Origin: Jaltomata sinuosa
Taxonomy: Eukaryota > Streptophyta > Magnoliopsida > Solanales > Solanaceae
Assembly: GCA_003996215.1 (NCBI GenBank)
Contig: QJPP01000860.1
Location: 248,001-312,000, forward strand
Length of the DNA stretch: 64,000 bases
Direction of reading: 5' to 3'
A model generated the notes under the pieces. That model was not told where the DNA came from. It did no database searches and saw only the letters and a program-made list of their open reading frames with translations. Each line of letters opens with the position of its first letter. Within the stretch, counting starts at the first letter, position 1. Of the stretch, positions 1 through 10,488 are shown piece after piece. Made by a program: the position numbers and the translations under genes.

Positions 1-880
1 TGCCACCATACCTCCTCTTGAGTCGATTCATGTGGTTTGCGAGTATTCGAATGTGTTTCCTTCCGATCTTCCAGGTCTTCCTCTAGATCTTGACATTGAT
101 TTTGGTATCAATGTCGAGCCAGGCACCAAGCCCAGTTCTATTCTACCATATCGTATGGTACCTATTGAGTTGAGAGAGCTTAAGGATCAGCTCTAGGATC
201 TGTTGAGTAGAGGGTTTATCCGGCGTAGTGTGTCCCGTGGGGTGCTCCGGTTCTGTTTGTGAAAAAGAAGGACGGGTCTATGCGTATGTGTGTTGACTAC
301 ATGCAATTGAATAAGGTGACAGTTAAGAACAGGTATCTGATACCGCGTATTGATGACTTATTTGATTAGCTAAATGGTGCAGCCGTGTTTTCTAAGATAG
401 ATATAAGGTCTACTTATCACCAGTTGAGGATTAGGGCTGAGGACATCCCAAAGACTGCATTTAGGACTCGATACGGCCATTATGAGTTCCTGGTTATGTC
501 TTTTGGGCTGACTAATGCCCCAACAACATTTATGGAGTTGATGAACCGTATGTTCAGTGGCTACTTGGATTTGTACTTCAGGCTTTGCGAGACTACCAGT
601 TGTATGCCAAATTCACTAAGTTCAAGTTTTGGCTTGAGTTTGTGGTATTCTTGGGGAACGTGGTGTCCAAGGATAGGATTATGGTAGATTCGGCGAAGAT
701 TATAGCAGTTCATGATTGGGCTAGGCCTACTTCTCCTACCGAGGTCCACAGCTTCGTCGGGTTAGCAGGTTATTACAGATGGTTTGTGGAGGGATTTTCT
801 TCGATAGCAGTTCCATTGAATAGATTGACTCAGGAGATGTTCCCTTCCAGTGGTTAGATGAGTGTGAGGTGAGTTTTTTG
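1..880 (+). pseudogene. TE-1 reverse transcriptase, decayed Ty3/gypsy pol
   Basis: Reverse transcriptase part of a gypsy polyprotein that runs in from the left edge; it would copy element RNA into cDNA in cytoplasmic particles. Seen: the N-terminal palm leader (LPYRM at about 150), RMCVDY and PRIDDLF, then an open stretch at 385-560 with FSKIDI, YHQLRI, TAFRTRYGHYEF and MSFGLTNAP. The connection region resumes at 585 (LRDYQLYAKF-like, GLAGYYRWFVEGFSSIA). Stops interrupt it at about 194 and 367, and the frame changes near 232 and 577. The segment carrying the catalytic F/YxDD motif is missing at about 577. Clearly non-functional; assigned to the same broad family as TE-6 and TE-10 by its integrase end. 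Confidence 0.9.
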
Positions 881-1378
881 AAGCTCAAGGCCTTGTTGAG
901 TTCAGCTCCGATTCTTACACTTCCGATCAAGGGTCAGGGTTTCACCATATATTGTGATGCATCAGGTATTGGTTTGAGTTGTGTGTTGATGCAGTAGGGC
1001 TGAGTTATTGCTTATGCTCCCAAACAGTTGAAGGTTCACGAGAGGAACTACCCCACACATGACTTGGAGTTAGCAGCGGTAGTCTTTGCGTTGATGATGT
1101 GGAGGCATTATCTTTATGGCATGAATTGTGAAACCTTTACTGTCCATCGTAGTCATTAGTTCATTTTCAGCCAGAAGGATCTAAATTTGAGGCAGCGGAG
1201 GTTGTTGGAGTTACTGAAGGACTATGACATTTTTAATCTCTATCATCCGGGCAAGGCGAACGTGGTAGCGGATTCCTTGAGCCAGAAGGCGGTGAGTATG
1301 GATAGTTTGGCTTTCTTATCTACGGAGGAGCAACCTTTAGCTTGGGACATTCAGTCCTTGGCTAATAGGTTGTTTTGA
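881..1378 (+). pseudogene. TE-1 RNase H domain, decayed
   Basis: RNase H follows RT directly, as in Ty3/gypsy pol, and would remove the RNA strand during reverse transcription. Seen: FTIYCDASGIG with the first catalytic Asp near 955, VIAYAPKQLK, YPTHDLELAAVVFAL with the catalytic Glu near 1070, then LRQRRLLELLKDYD and YHPGKANVVADSLS, the usual end of the domain. Stops fall at about 996 (after VLMQ) and at about 1156 (VHRSH), the latter where the third acidic motif lies. Residues near the stops are otherwise well conserved, so decay is mainly by point mutation. Confidence 0.85.
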
Positions 1379-1399
1379 CTTGACATTTCTGAGCCGGGC

Positions 1400-2415
1400 C
1401 ATATTCTTGCTTGTGTTGAGGCTAGGTCTTCCTCGTTGGAGAATATTTGAGCACAACAATTTGATGATGCGAGATTGAGGATCATTTGTGACAAGGTGTT
1501 GAGTGGTGAGGCTAGAAAGGCGACGTTAGATTCAGAGGGTGTTCTGAGGATCGAGGGTCACATTTGCATTCCTAGAGTTGGTGACTTGGTCAGATTGATA
1601 TTGGAGGAGTCTCATTGCTCTAGATATTCCATTCATCTTGGGGAAGCTAAGATGTATCGTGATTGAGGCAGCACTACTAGTGGTGTGGGATGAAGAGGGA
1701 TATTTCGGCTTTCGTATCCCGGTGCTTGAACTGTCAGCATGTGAAATTCGAGTACCAGAGGACATGTGGTTTATCACAGAGGCTACCCATTCTGGAGTGG
1801 AAGTGGGAGCGTATATATATGGACTTTATAGTATGATTGCCATGTACCTTGAGGAGGTTTGATGCTATTTGGGTTATCGTGGACAGGTTCACAAAGTCTG
1901 CTCACTTTTTTCCAGTTCAGACTTCCTACAGTTCCAAGAGGTTGGCCCAGATCTATATTCGAGAGATTGTCCGTTTGCATGGGGTGCCAATTTCTATCAT
2001 TTTTGACTGAGGTACTCAGTTCACTTCGCACTTTTGGCAGTCTATTCAGAGAGAGTTGGGTACTAGAGTTGAGCTTAGAACCACCTTTCATCCGCAGACA
2101 GACGGCCAATCAGAGCATACCATTCAGGTTCTGAAGGATATGTTGCGAGCCTGTGTTATTGATTTCGGGGGTTAGTGAGACTAGTGTTTAGCCTTGGATG
2201 AGTTTGCATATAATAATATCTACCATTCTTGAATTTAAATGGCTCCGTTCAAGGCTTTATATGGTAGGCGGTGTAAATCTCCGATAGGTTTGTTTGATGC
2301 TTTCGAGGTCAGGTCGTGGGGTACCGACTTGCTTCGTGATTCTGTGGATAGAGTTCGGATTAATCAAGAGAGACTCCATACTGCCCAGAGCAGGCAGAAG
2401 AGTTATGCTGACTGA
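1400..2415 (+). pseudogene. TE-1 integrase, decayed and 3' truncated
   Basis: Integrase remnant. Seen: the HHCC zinc-binding entry around 1586-1745 (EESHCSRYSIH, WW, CLNCQHVKFE with a frame change near 1665), the first core Asp in MDFIV near 1822, the second Asp near 2005 followed by a stop in place of the usual Arg, FHPQTDGQSE near 2090-2120, and ALYGRRCKSPIG near 2260. The C-terminal part stops at about 2415, just after QSRQKSYAD; roughly the last 150-200 residues are absent. The sequence then passes within about 25-50 bases into LTR sequence. Confidence 0.85.
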
Positions 2416-3104
2416 AGAGTTTGAGATTCAGGTTAATTTCTGCCTTTCGTCCCTTTTTTGGTGTTTCAAGGTTTTCCTCAGCGGCTCCAGGTCATTTATG
2501 ACTTGCCAGGACTAACAGTTCGGTGCCCGAGACGTTCGTTAGATTGTTGTGACCATTTCCCTGTTTTAGCTTTTAAAGTTGGTAAATCTTTGACTTCGGT
2601 CAACTTTCTTGGTTAACGCACTCAGAATCAAATTCCAACAGTTCCATTTGCTCCGAAATGGGGATTTTGGTCTAATGGGACCATTGGTTTGAGTCTAAGT
2701 GCCTTCGATTTGGGTTTTTGTGGCTTTGCGTGTTTTAGAGTCAGTTTGACTGGTAGGGTTGACTTTGGTCAACATTCAGAGAAGACTGCCTCGGATGGGA
2801 ATTCCATCGGGGTCGTTAGCTCCGTAATGTCGACTTTGGGCTAGGGGGACCTTTGGATTGGGTCCCGAGGCTTCCGGGCTCACTTTTGGGTTTTGAGTTT
2901 CGAGTTGGTTTTGGGTGTGGGACCCACTTTTCATTAAAACGATCTCCGTTTGGAGTTTTGTTGATTCTATTGAGTCCGGAATACCGTTTCTAGTAGGTTA
3001 GCATGGTTGGTTTGTGTTCACGGGGTTCCGAATGAATCCCGAGGGTCCGTCGAAAGATTTTTGGACTTGGTGTTTTTGGTGGTTGTTGCATTAAGTTGCA
3101 GACA

Positions 3105-3335
3105 ACTTTTCTCTTCGTGATCACGGGGACCCTATCTCATTCGTGATGGTCTATTTTCTTGACCATCGCATTCGCGAAGGGTTCCTTCATATTCATGATG
3201 TAGCCGACTGGGACCCGGCTTGGATTTCTCTTCGCGAACGTGGCCTGGACCATCGTGAACGCGATGGTTGGGCCAGCTGTTCTCCGCGAACGCGGGGTCC
3301 TATCGCGATCGTGATTAAGGACCCCTGGCAGTTAC
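3105..3335 (+). repeat. U3 block of CG-rich palindromic words (CGCGAACGCG type)
   Basis: About 230 bases dense in short inverted words such as TTCGCGAA, GAACGCGATGG, CGCGAACGCG and TCGCGATCGTGA, unlike the AT-rich sequence on either side. It lies 190-400 bases upstream of the TATA box at 3521. Other LTRs in the window carry a different word set at the same place. Confidence 0.7.
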
Positions 3336-3520
3336 ATTAAGTCCCAACTTTATTTTCGCCTTCATTTGTTCATAAAGCTCCATTGCTTAAGCTCCAAGAA
3401 AATCACTGAGTTAAAATGCTTAAGAAAAAGGTATGTTTGTGGCAAAAATAGACCATTTTTGCGACCGTTTTGGAGGCATTTTTCCTTCCTAGACCAATCC
3501 GGATTCTAATTGGAATTACC

Positions 3521-3528
3521 TATAAATA
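3521..3528 (+). promoter_or_regulatory. LTR TATA box (TE-1)
   Basis: TATAAATA in the expected place, after the U3 word block and about 180 bases before the 5' splice-site-like sequence at 3703. It would set the start of the R region. Confidence 0.6.
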
Positions 3529-4304
3529 GGACTCCTAGGGTAATCCCCCACCCTTCTAAAACGTCTCCCACTTCTCTATTTACCCTAACATGTATTAAAA
3601 GCAGCCTCTCAAATCCTCTCAAGGTTTCAAACATTCAAGAATTAATAAAAATCAAGTTAGGGCTCCAAATCCAAAGGATTCTTCTCCATAGTTCATCTCC
3701 AGGTACGTAAGAGCAATACGTTTCGTGGGGAAACCTGTTCATCCCCATAAGTGAGTCCAGAATTCCATGTTGAGTCATGATTTCAAGTTAGGGTTATTTA
3801 AGGTCCAAATATTCTAAGTGTTGTTCTTGAGTTTTGTTATAACTTTCTTCTATGTGCTTTAAGTATTGTGAATTATTCCCCGATGTTAAGGTCGTTCTTG
3901 AACTTACGTTTAATTTTCATAAACAAGAGTTAGTTTCACTTAAAGTTTATAACTTGGGGATTTGTATTGAAAGTTGATTTCATACTTCAATGGGTTTAAC
4001 CATGGTCTTGTTATAAAGTATATTCAAAGGTAGTTAATTTATGAAAAGTTTATGAAAACCCTTATGTATTATGCCATGACGTGAAAAGTGAAACAATTTA
4101 TCGTATCTTGAAAAGTTTAAGCAAGTTATGATGATTTAGAGCTAAGGCTCACAAAGAAAGATATGTTTCTTGATATGATATTTTAGATACAAACATGATT
4201 TTTAGAAAGTGTTTTTAAGATTTATATTTTTAGCATATAGTATGTTTTGGGAGGACTATTCAGCACCGAGACGGGTATGGGTTTAGACAACACATGCCCT
4301 AAAA

Positions 4305-4321
4305 CTACGTTGCCGCCGTAG
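4305..4321 (+). repeat. Conserved LTR hairpin CTACG-N7-CGTAG
   Basis: CTACGTTGCCGCCGTAG, a 5-bp stem with a 7-nt loop. The same 17-nt element occurs in the LTRs of TE-7, TE-9 and TE-12. Confidence 0.65.
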
Positions 4322-5377
4322 GATAGGATCCTCCGCGAATAGGGCGACTCCTCTACTATTTATAGCCTTCGGTCTTAGCTTTAGGATCCGCTAATTATGT
4401 TTCATCTTATACCCCGGCAAGGTATAGAATGGTTCTATCAACGAGGGCAAGTCATTGGGTTCTGGAAACATAGACAAGACGTTGTACTCCATGATGCTCA
4501 TATGGTTTACGTCGATTAAAAGAAACTCCCCAAAAGAAATCTTACTTATTTTAATAAAATATATGATTGGCCGAGGCCACCAGTTTAAAGAGAGTTTTTA
4601 TGAAGCATTGTTTTTAAGTTTTGTTTAGATATCAGTCATTTATTTTCTAGTCTCAGTTTTAGTTTGACGAATTGTATTAAAGTTGTTGTATTACAATACT
4701 GTAACAAATTGTTGTCGGGCTCACATTTCACAAAGCTTATTATTTAAGTTATTACATGTTTTTAATGTTTTTAAATAACTTATTCATTGTACTACCTTAG
4801 CCCCAAAAGCTTTGCAAGAAAAGGTCAATGGGTCTTTGTCCCATATCTTTGTACTCATGTCATATGTTATGATTTAGTTCAAAAGTTTAGTAAGCTTCAG
4901 TTTTTCTTCCGCTATTATGTACTAATGCATTCAAAGTATTGACGCTCTTTTTGCACTTCATCATTGGACGATGTAGTACCCAGCTTTCAGATATGCAGGT
5001 TTGTGGATAGACTCTTCAGTAGGCTATGGCATCAGCTTGAGAGAGTTCTCATTCTTCCGAGGACGTATCAGTATCCCTGTCTCTAGCTCTTTTGTTACAT
5101 AAACGTTGACATATTTATAATGTAGTAGAGGCTTCATAGACAGAGTCAATTCAAGTCAGTTGTAACCAGTTGTTAAACATTTATTCTTTTTAGTTAGTAA
5201 AAGTTTATATTATTTTATTTTTATCTTATTTACAAAGGTTAGCCCATGTTTCTAGCTTTCACAATTTTTATTAAAAAGTTCAGCTTTATTAGTTGTGTGC
5301 CAGGCCAAGTGATTCTCTCGGGCCATTCGTGGTTTCGGGTGCCGGTTACGTCCAGGGTGTAGGCTCGGGGTGTGACA

Positions 5378-5655
5378 ACTGACATACAACCCTGATGAAG
5401 AACTGGAAGCTCAACCCTGGCCGAAGCACTGCTCATAGAACTGGGTATTAAAACACCCACCGGAGGATTCATAGTCCTAGAAACATTGTCCTGATGAACT
5501 GGGGTAGCTATAATTCCAATCAGAGGTTGGGCTGACCCCACACCTCTTATCTGATGTAGCAAACTCTCACTCTGAAGTCCTGGCACTAATGGAAGCACCG
5601 AAGAAACAGGCACGGAAGCCTCGACACCAGCCTCTTTGTCACTCATATTAGGCAT
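5378..5655 (-). pseudogene. TE-2 gag-like ORF, 3' truncated
   Basis: An open frame of about 93 residues begins at the ATG at 5655 (MPNMSDKEAG), about 190 nt downstream of the TE-2 primer site on the minus strand, which is where gag should start. It is Ser/Val/Pro-rich and shows no capsid motif or zinc knuckle, so the gag assignment rests on position. The frame is cut at 5377, where the TE-1 LTR ends on the other strand. An alternative is a non-coding leader with a chance ORF. Confidence 0.4.
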
Positions 5656-5842
5656 CTGAGTAGGAATGAAACAATCAAAGTTTAGAAGTCAATAGATCCA
5701 GGAACGCATGATAAGGAGACAAGAAGATGGAACTCTTCCTAACAATGCCCTATATCCTCCCGCAGATAGGATATGGATGTCATCGTACCGATCTATGAGA
5801 CTCTAATTAGACACTTGCTTTTGTACTACGACACCGGTGAAC

Positions 5843-5859
5843 CTAGAGATCTGATACCA
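5843..5859 (-). promoter_or_regulatory. tRNA-Met primer-binding site (TE-2)
   Basis: On the minus strand TGGTATCAGATCTCTAGG starts 3 nt after the LTR end at 5863; it differs from the initiator-tRNA-Met complement TGGTATCAGAGC at one position. It shows that the LTR to its right is a 5' LTR reading leftward. A TAGAGTCT-type box lies 37 nt further on, at 5798-5806. Confidence 0.85.
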
Positions 5860-7448
5860 AGTTGTCACGACCCAATTTCTCAAGCCATGATGGCACCTAC
5901 AACACCCCAGTAGGCAAAACAACTCCTATAGCCCAAAATGGTTAGTAATGGGACACTATCTAGCCAATATGCATAATAAGCGGAAATAACTGGTAGCAGA
6001 ATATAAGATAAGACAAAGCGGAAGAAATAACTTAAATATATACATAATGAAACTACACCAACCCAAAGACTTAGTATCGACAGTACATAAGCTTCTAATA
6101 GAATACAAGTTCTAGAAGTAACAAAAGATAAGTACAACTGTCTCCGAATATACAAGGAGTAACAGTACAAAAGAGGAGACGTGGTCAAGCCCCGACCGCC
6201 AGGCGCTCACCCTAGTCTCGAAGATCCAAAAGTTGCACGAGTCTCCAATGTAATCACCGGCGAAGCTAAACTAGTATCTGCACCAGAAAGATACAGAAGT
6301 ATAGTATGAGTTCCAATTACTAAGCAACGGGAACTCAGTAGGCATCATCGGCCGACTGAGCGCATATAAGATATAAAAATTGTAATATAGAAAATAACAA
6401 GAAAATAGTCACGAAAATAGAGGAGGAAGCACAAGGAACTAGAACCAAGAGTAATCAAACAGGAGTTAGAAGTACAACATACTAGCACAGAAAGGCTACA
6501 TACAAATGAACACATGTGAAAGAAGGAAGAACACACCTGGAGTCCTTGCACAACAATAGAAGTAAAGAGAGAGAGTTGAGAAAAATGGTGGTATACCGGT
6601 AACCTCAAGTAAAAAGGAAAGAAAGAAGGCAATCCAACTTAATCAAACTGGAAAGCATACACTAACAGAAACATGTTTTAAACACCAACTATCAAGATAA
6701 GCATAAATCGGATCAATCCTAGAAATACAAACATAGAATGGGATAACTAAACCACCATAACCGATAGCTACTACTCGAAATTATGACAAAGAATAGGACC
6801 AAAAACCTACAATCTGCTTAGAATACCGCACAATAGTTCCTCAATAGTATAGGACTCATTAGCCACTCAATACTCAAGCCCAAAACATGGAGCATCAATA
6901 GGCTAAAACTTACCAATCCACCAAGAACCAAGGACTATGACAAGCTCAATAAAATGACAGGAGTAATAATCTACCTACAATCCTAATGGCCGCCCATACA
7001 ATCGAGGAACGCAATTAAGTGAAAATGAACCCTCCAGCCGCCCATACAACTAGAGCGTACACTAAATAAATGACAAACAAGGGTGGAATCCGAGTGAAAT
7101 ATGCATGATGATGATGATGAATTTGATGTCATAGTGCCTCGTATATTACCCCTTCCAGTACCTATAAGGCCCAATAGAGGCAGGATCCATAAAAGACCCT
7201 TTCCTGTGTACCTCTCCTATGCCATACACCCCTCCTCCTGGGATGCTGAGTTGGCACATAGCCTGTGGCCCAGGAACGACAGGGGTCCATGGAGGTCTAC
7301 CCCTCAACCACATAAAAAATAATGCAATCTCAAATGTTGCTCAAAACTCAGAATCTTGTAGCACATGCCCGGTTTCGACCCGGGTCTAAAATAGTAGTGG
7401 TAATCTCAAAAGACCCTCTCAATGGTTGGCCGAATTATACTCTAGTCT

Positions 7449-7562
7449 AGATCAGTAGAAATCAAGTCTAGTGCTTTCCCCAACCGAGCCTAGTATCAGT
7501 AGGAAATCAAGTCTAGTGCTCTACCCAGCTGAGCCTTATATCAGTAGGAAAACCAGTAATCA
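7449..7562 (-). repeat. Tandem repeat of about 46 bp inside the TE-2 LTR
   Basis: Two full copies and one partial copy of a unit reading ATCAGTAGGAAATCAAGTCT followed by a short CCNANC-GAGCCT stretch on the plus strand. A related, more diverged run of GACTCGG-type words lies at 18120-18400 in the TE-6 LTR. Confidence 0.6.
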
Positions 7563-8774
7563 AATCATCGTAATATCCTCTCTACTCCGAGAGGTTTCAT
7601 AAAAGCCAATTTCAAAACCCTTTCAAAGTAACGTTACCAAAAATGGGCCCTCGAGGCCATGCAAGGTTTTGAAATTCAATTATAGTAGTCCCGAAGCCAA
7701 ATCAATAGTAGAACATGCAGGTAAAACCTTTTTTTCATGTATGATATGATCGCAAACAATAGAGTAGCCTAAAATGGCTCACAAATATTCCTATCGGCCC
7801 TGCACAGGCTCAACAGCTCTACCGCAGACATCACCAGCATAAACTAAAAATTCTATGTCTGGGACTCACGAACATTCCCAAATAATACACCATCTATGTT
7901 CTAGAGTCAATAAAAGACCGCACAAGACTACAAAGGTAATATATGATACTACGTGAATACTACAAACAACGTATGAAATAAGCGAACAAAATGGCGGACA
8001 AGGTTTGGGGTACCAACCTAATACAACCCAACAAGGATACTAATTAATGCAGTTATAGCCTATATACGCAGAGTCTAGGTAGGAAAAGCCATAACCTACC
8101 TGCTGCCCAACAAATAGTTGCAGGGATGGCGTAGTCCAGACTTGAACTTCTTCGAGAAGCTCTAATTTTTGAAACCACTATCAATACAATAATCTACACA
8201 TTAATACGAGACTAATGATGCCCATAACACTATAAAAATAGTTGGGTCAAAATTTGGGTCACCGGCGGACCCATGGTCCTCACAACCCAAAACCAAAAAA
8301 AAGGACAAAATGGTCACAATGACCATGGGGTTACATTTACGGAAAAACAAGGTAATTGGGCAAGAAATTCGAGCTAGAAAAGCCCCTAAAAGTCAAGGAA
8401 CCAATGAAGGAATTTAAGGAAAGAATCACCTACCAAAATGGAAGAATTAAGCCAAGAATGTGAATAAGAACGAGCCTGCTAAGCATGCACTTCACTCGGA
8501 ACAAAATCTAAAACAAATTTTCGAGCTCGAGACAAATGGCAACAATTGAGATTTAAGCCAATGGAGAAGACAACAATGGTGGGTTTAATCAATTAGAGAA
8601 GGCAAGTTAGGGAAGAAGGTGACTTACCATAATAGTACCAAAAGAAGCTCAAGGAGTTTGGTGAGATTTCCCCAAGGATTTTGTTAGCCAGAAGTGAACA
8701 AATTTGAGTTTTGGAACTTTTTACAAGAGAGCAACGACGTGTGAAATGAGGAAAAGAAAAAGAATGTTTTGATT

Positions 8775-9005
8775 TTTAAAACTGCCAGCAGACACCGTAA
8801 TTGCAGCATTTCCATCGCAATTGCAAAGGCACGGAGGAACAGTGACCTCCGCAATTGCGGTGAAACCACCACAAATGTGAAAGTCACAAATGCGGCCAAG
8901 CACCACAATTGTAGAGCCAGCACTTCCAGCCAAACACCGCAAATGTGGAATCTCACCGCAAATGCGATTGCTGCAAATGTGATTGAATGTCCGCAAATGC
9001 AGACC
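8775..9005 (-). repeat. U3 block of palindromic words (CCGCAATTGCGG type)
   Basis: About 230 bases made of repeated words CCGCAATTGCGG, CCACAAATGTG, CCGCAAATGCG and GCAAATGTG, arranged as short inverted pairs. It is positioned like the CGCGAACGCG block of TE-1 relative to the rest of U3, but the words differ. Confidence 0.7.
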
Positions 9006-9659
9006 CAACAAGTACAATATCACAGCCAAAAACCAGCTAAGTTTAAAACGCATGATTGAACCCTCAAAAAGCATTCGGGGTCCCATAAACACAAACGAAA
9101 AGAGCTATTTGACTACAAATGGCATTTTAGATCTAACAGAATCGATAAAAAACCCATCAGAGGTTGATTTAATAAAAGGTGGTCCACGTGCCGAAAACCA
9201 ATCTTAGGCTAACTATTTCAAAAACGGAACTCAATGGTCAAAAACAAGTTCGGAAGCCTCGGGATCCAAACCTGTGGTCCCTCTAGACTAACCTTAATGT
9301 TTCAGAGATAACAACGCTGATGGAATTTCCATCAGAGGCCATCTTCTCCAAATATTGACCAGAGTCAACAAAACAAGCCCTACTAGCACATAAAGAGAGT
9401 GAATTTCAAGTTGAAAATCTCTCGGATCCCGACCAAAGGTCCCACTAGACCAAAGTCAATGCTTTAGAGCTTACAAAACTGTTGGAATTTGATTCTGAGC
9501 ACGTTTACCAAGAATAAGGAACAACCAAAAGACTAATCAAATGGCCCGGGCACCGAACTACCGGTCCCAACAAGCCATAAATAACTTGGGGCCTCTACAG
9601 GCAAGCTCTAAACGTACAAGAAAGGCAAACATTCGTAAATAACACTAAGGGTCATTATA

Positions 9660-9885
9660 GATAGACCAGGAGGTAAGGCTGACTCTCCAATATGCCATAG
9701 TATCTCAAATGAGCAAATAAACCTCGAGCTAAGCTTGAAATTTTTATCAAACCTCTCGACCCACCCTTCATGGATGACACTGTCAGCAATACCTTTTCTG
9801 CAACCACAAACTCCAAATCCAGAACCTTCTAATCTGTGTAGTTTTTTTGCCTTCATTGAACTATATGAATTCTATGACCCAAATA
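9660..9885. other. Unassigned 226 bp between TE-2 LTR and TE-3 pol
   Basis: No domain, primer site or purine tract recognised. Short open frames here match nothing I know. It may be decayed pol, since pol sequence begins at about 9886 on the minus strand. Confidence 0.4.
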
Positions 9886-10488
9886 GCATCAAACTTTTTC
9901 AATGTCTGAGGCTATAGAACTACAAAGTCCAGAGAAATATGCTTCCACTTCAACTTAGGTATAGGCGTCCTCTGAGTTATAGCACTATATCTTTGGTGCT
10001 CATATTTTACATGTTGAAAATTAAAATATTTGGACACAAATTTCCCAATGTCCCTCTTTATCCTACACCACCAATGATGCTTCTTTAAGTCATGGTACAC
10101 CTTTGTTAGTCTCAGATGAATAAAGTATCTTGAACGATGATTTTCTTCAATGATCAACTTAGTCAAAGAATTAACCCTAGGAATACAAATCCAACCCTTG
10201 ATTCACAAAATTTCCTTTGGTCTAGATTTGCTTTCTTAGCTTCACCCTTTAATACTTTGTCCCGAATCAAGCCTAATTTCCCATCATCAAATTGTCTGAC
10301 CTTAATATGCTCCACAAAAATTATTGTGCAGCAATACAATCAAAAACCCTACTAGGCTAAGAAATATCAATTGCCACGAAGCTAATAGCCAATGTTTGAA
10401 CATCCATAGCATAGGGTCTCTTCTCTACTTGTAACAAAGCAAGGTTACCAATTCACTTACCATATTAGCCTTGCCTGGATGATAAAGG
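9886..10488 (-). pseudogene. TE-3 pol fragment: RNase H end and integrase zinc finger
   Basis: Minus-strand gypsy pol. From 10488 leftward: HPGKANMVSE, the end of RNase H; then the integrase entry in an open frame from 10166 to 9912 with IIEENHRSRYFIH, HHWWCRIKRDIGKFVSKYFNFQHVK (both Cys of the CxxC pair are replaced, by Phe at the first shown and lost at the second) and PIPKLKWKHISLDFV, which carries the first core Asp. The fragment ends abruptly on the right at the LTR beginning at 10489, suggesting TE-4 inserted into this pol gene. Confidence 0.8.

Larger units (their letters stand above)
2420..5377 (+). repeat. TE-1 3' LTR (about 2.9 kb, 5' edge eroded)
   Basis: LTR following the pol remnant. 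The U3 start aligns by eye with the LTRs at 16230 and 20079 (word pattern gtcatttatg-acttgc, cggtgccc, then ttgacttcggtcaac), but the terminal TG is not clear, so the left edge is approximate. A GC-rich word block lies at 3105-3335, a TATA box at 3521, a strong 5' splice-site sequence CAG|GTACGTAAG at 3700-3709, the CTACG-N7-CGTAG hairpin at 4305-4321, and a degenerate second hairpin at 4956-4976. It ends GGGGTGTGACA at 5377. The U3 looks like the TE-6 type while the end resembles TE-7, TE-9 and TE-12. Confidence 0.75.
5863..9659 (-). repeat. TE-2 5' LTR, long (about 3.8 kb)
   Basis: On the minus strand it begins at about 9659 with TATAATGAC, a decayed form of the TGTAATGAC start seen at 16170, 20020 and 47167. 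It continues through the shared U3 (the GCCTGTAGAGGCCCC-like stretch near 9590) and ends GGGTCGTGACA at 5863, next to the primer site. It holds a U3 word block at 8775-9005, a splice-donor-like GGTAGGTGA near 8433, a tandem repeat at 7449-7562, and the GATGCCTACTGAGT box near 6345 that is also in TE-5 and TE-6. It is longer than the other LTRs, so an unrecognised internal insertion is possible. Confidence 0.75.

Noticed and set aside
3105..3335. CpG island or promoter of a host gene
   Set aside because: The CG-rich stretch is bounded by LTR U3 sequence and is followed by the LTR TATA box; no host coding sequence follows.
5880..6632. Two membrane-like minus-strand ORFs (102 and 95 codons)
   Set aside because: They lie within the TE-2 LTR. 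Hydrophobicity follows from T-rich sequence on that strand.
8684..9207. Overlapping ORFs on both strands rich in Cys, Asn and Ala
   Set aside because: They are translations of the CCGCAATTGCGG word block; repeated words give open frames on both strands.
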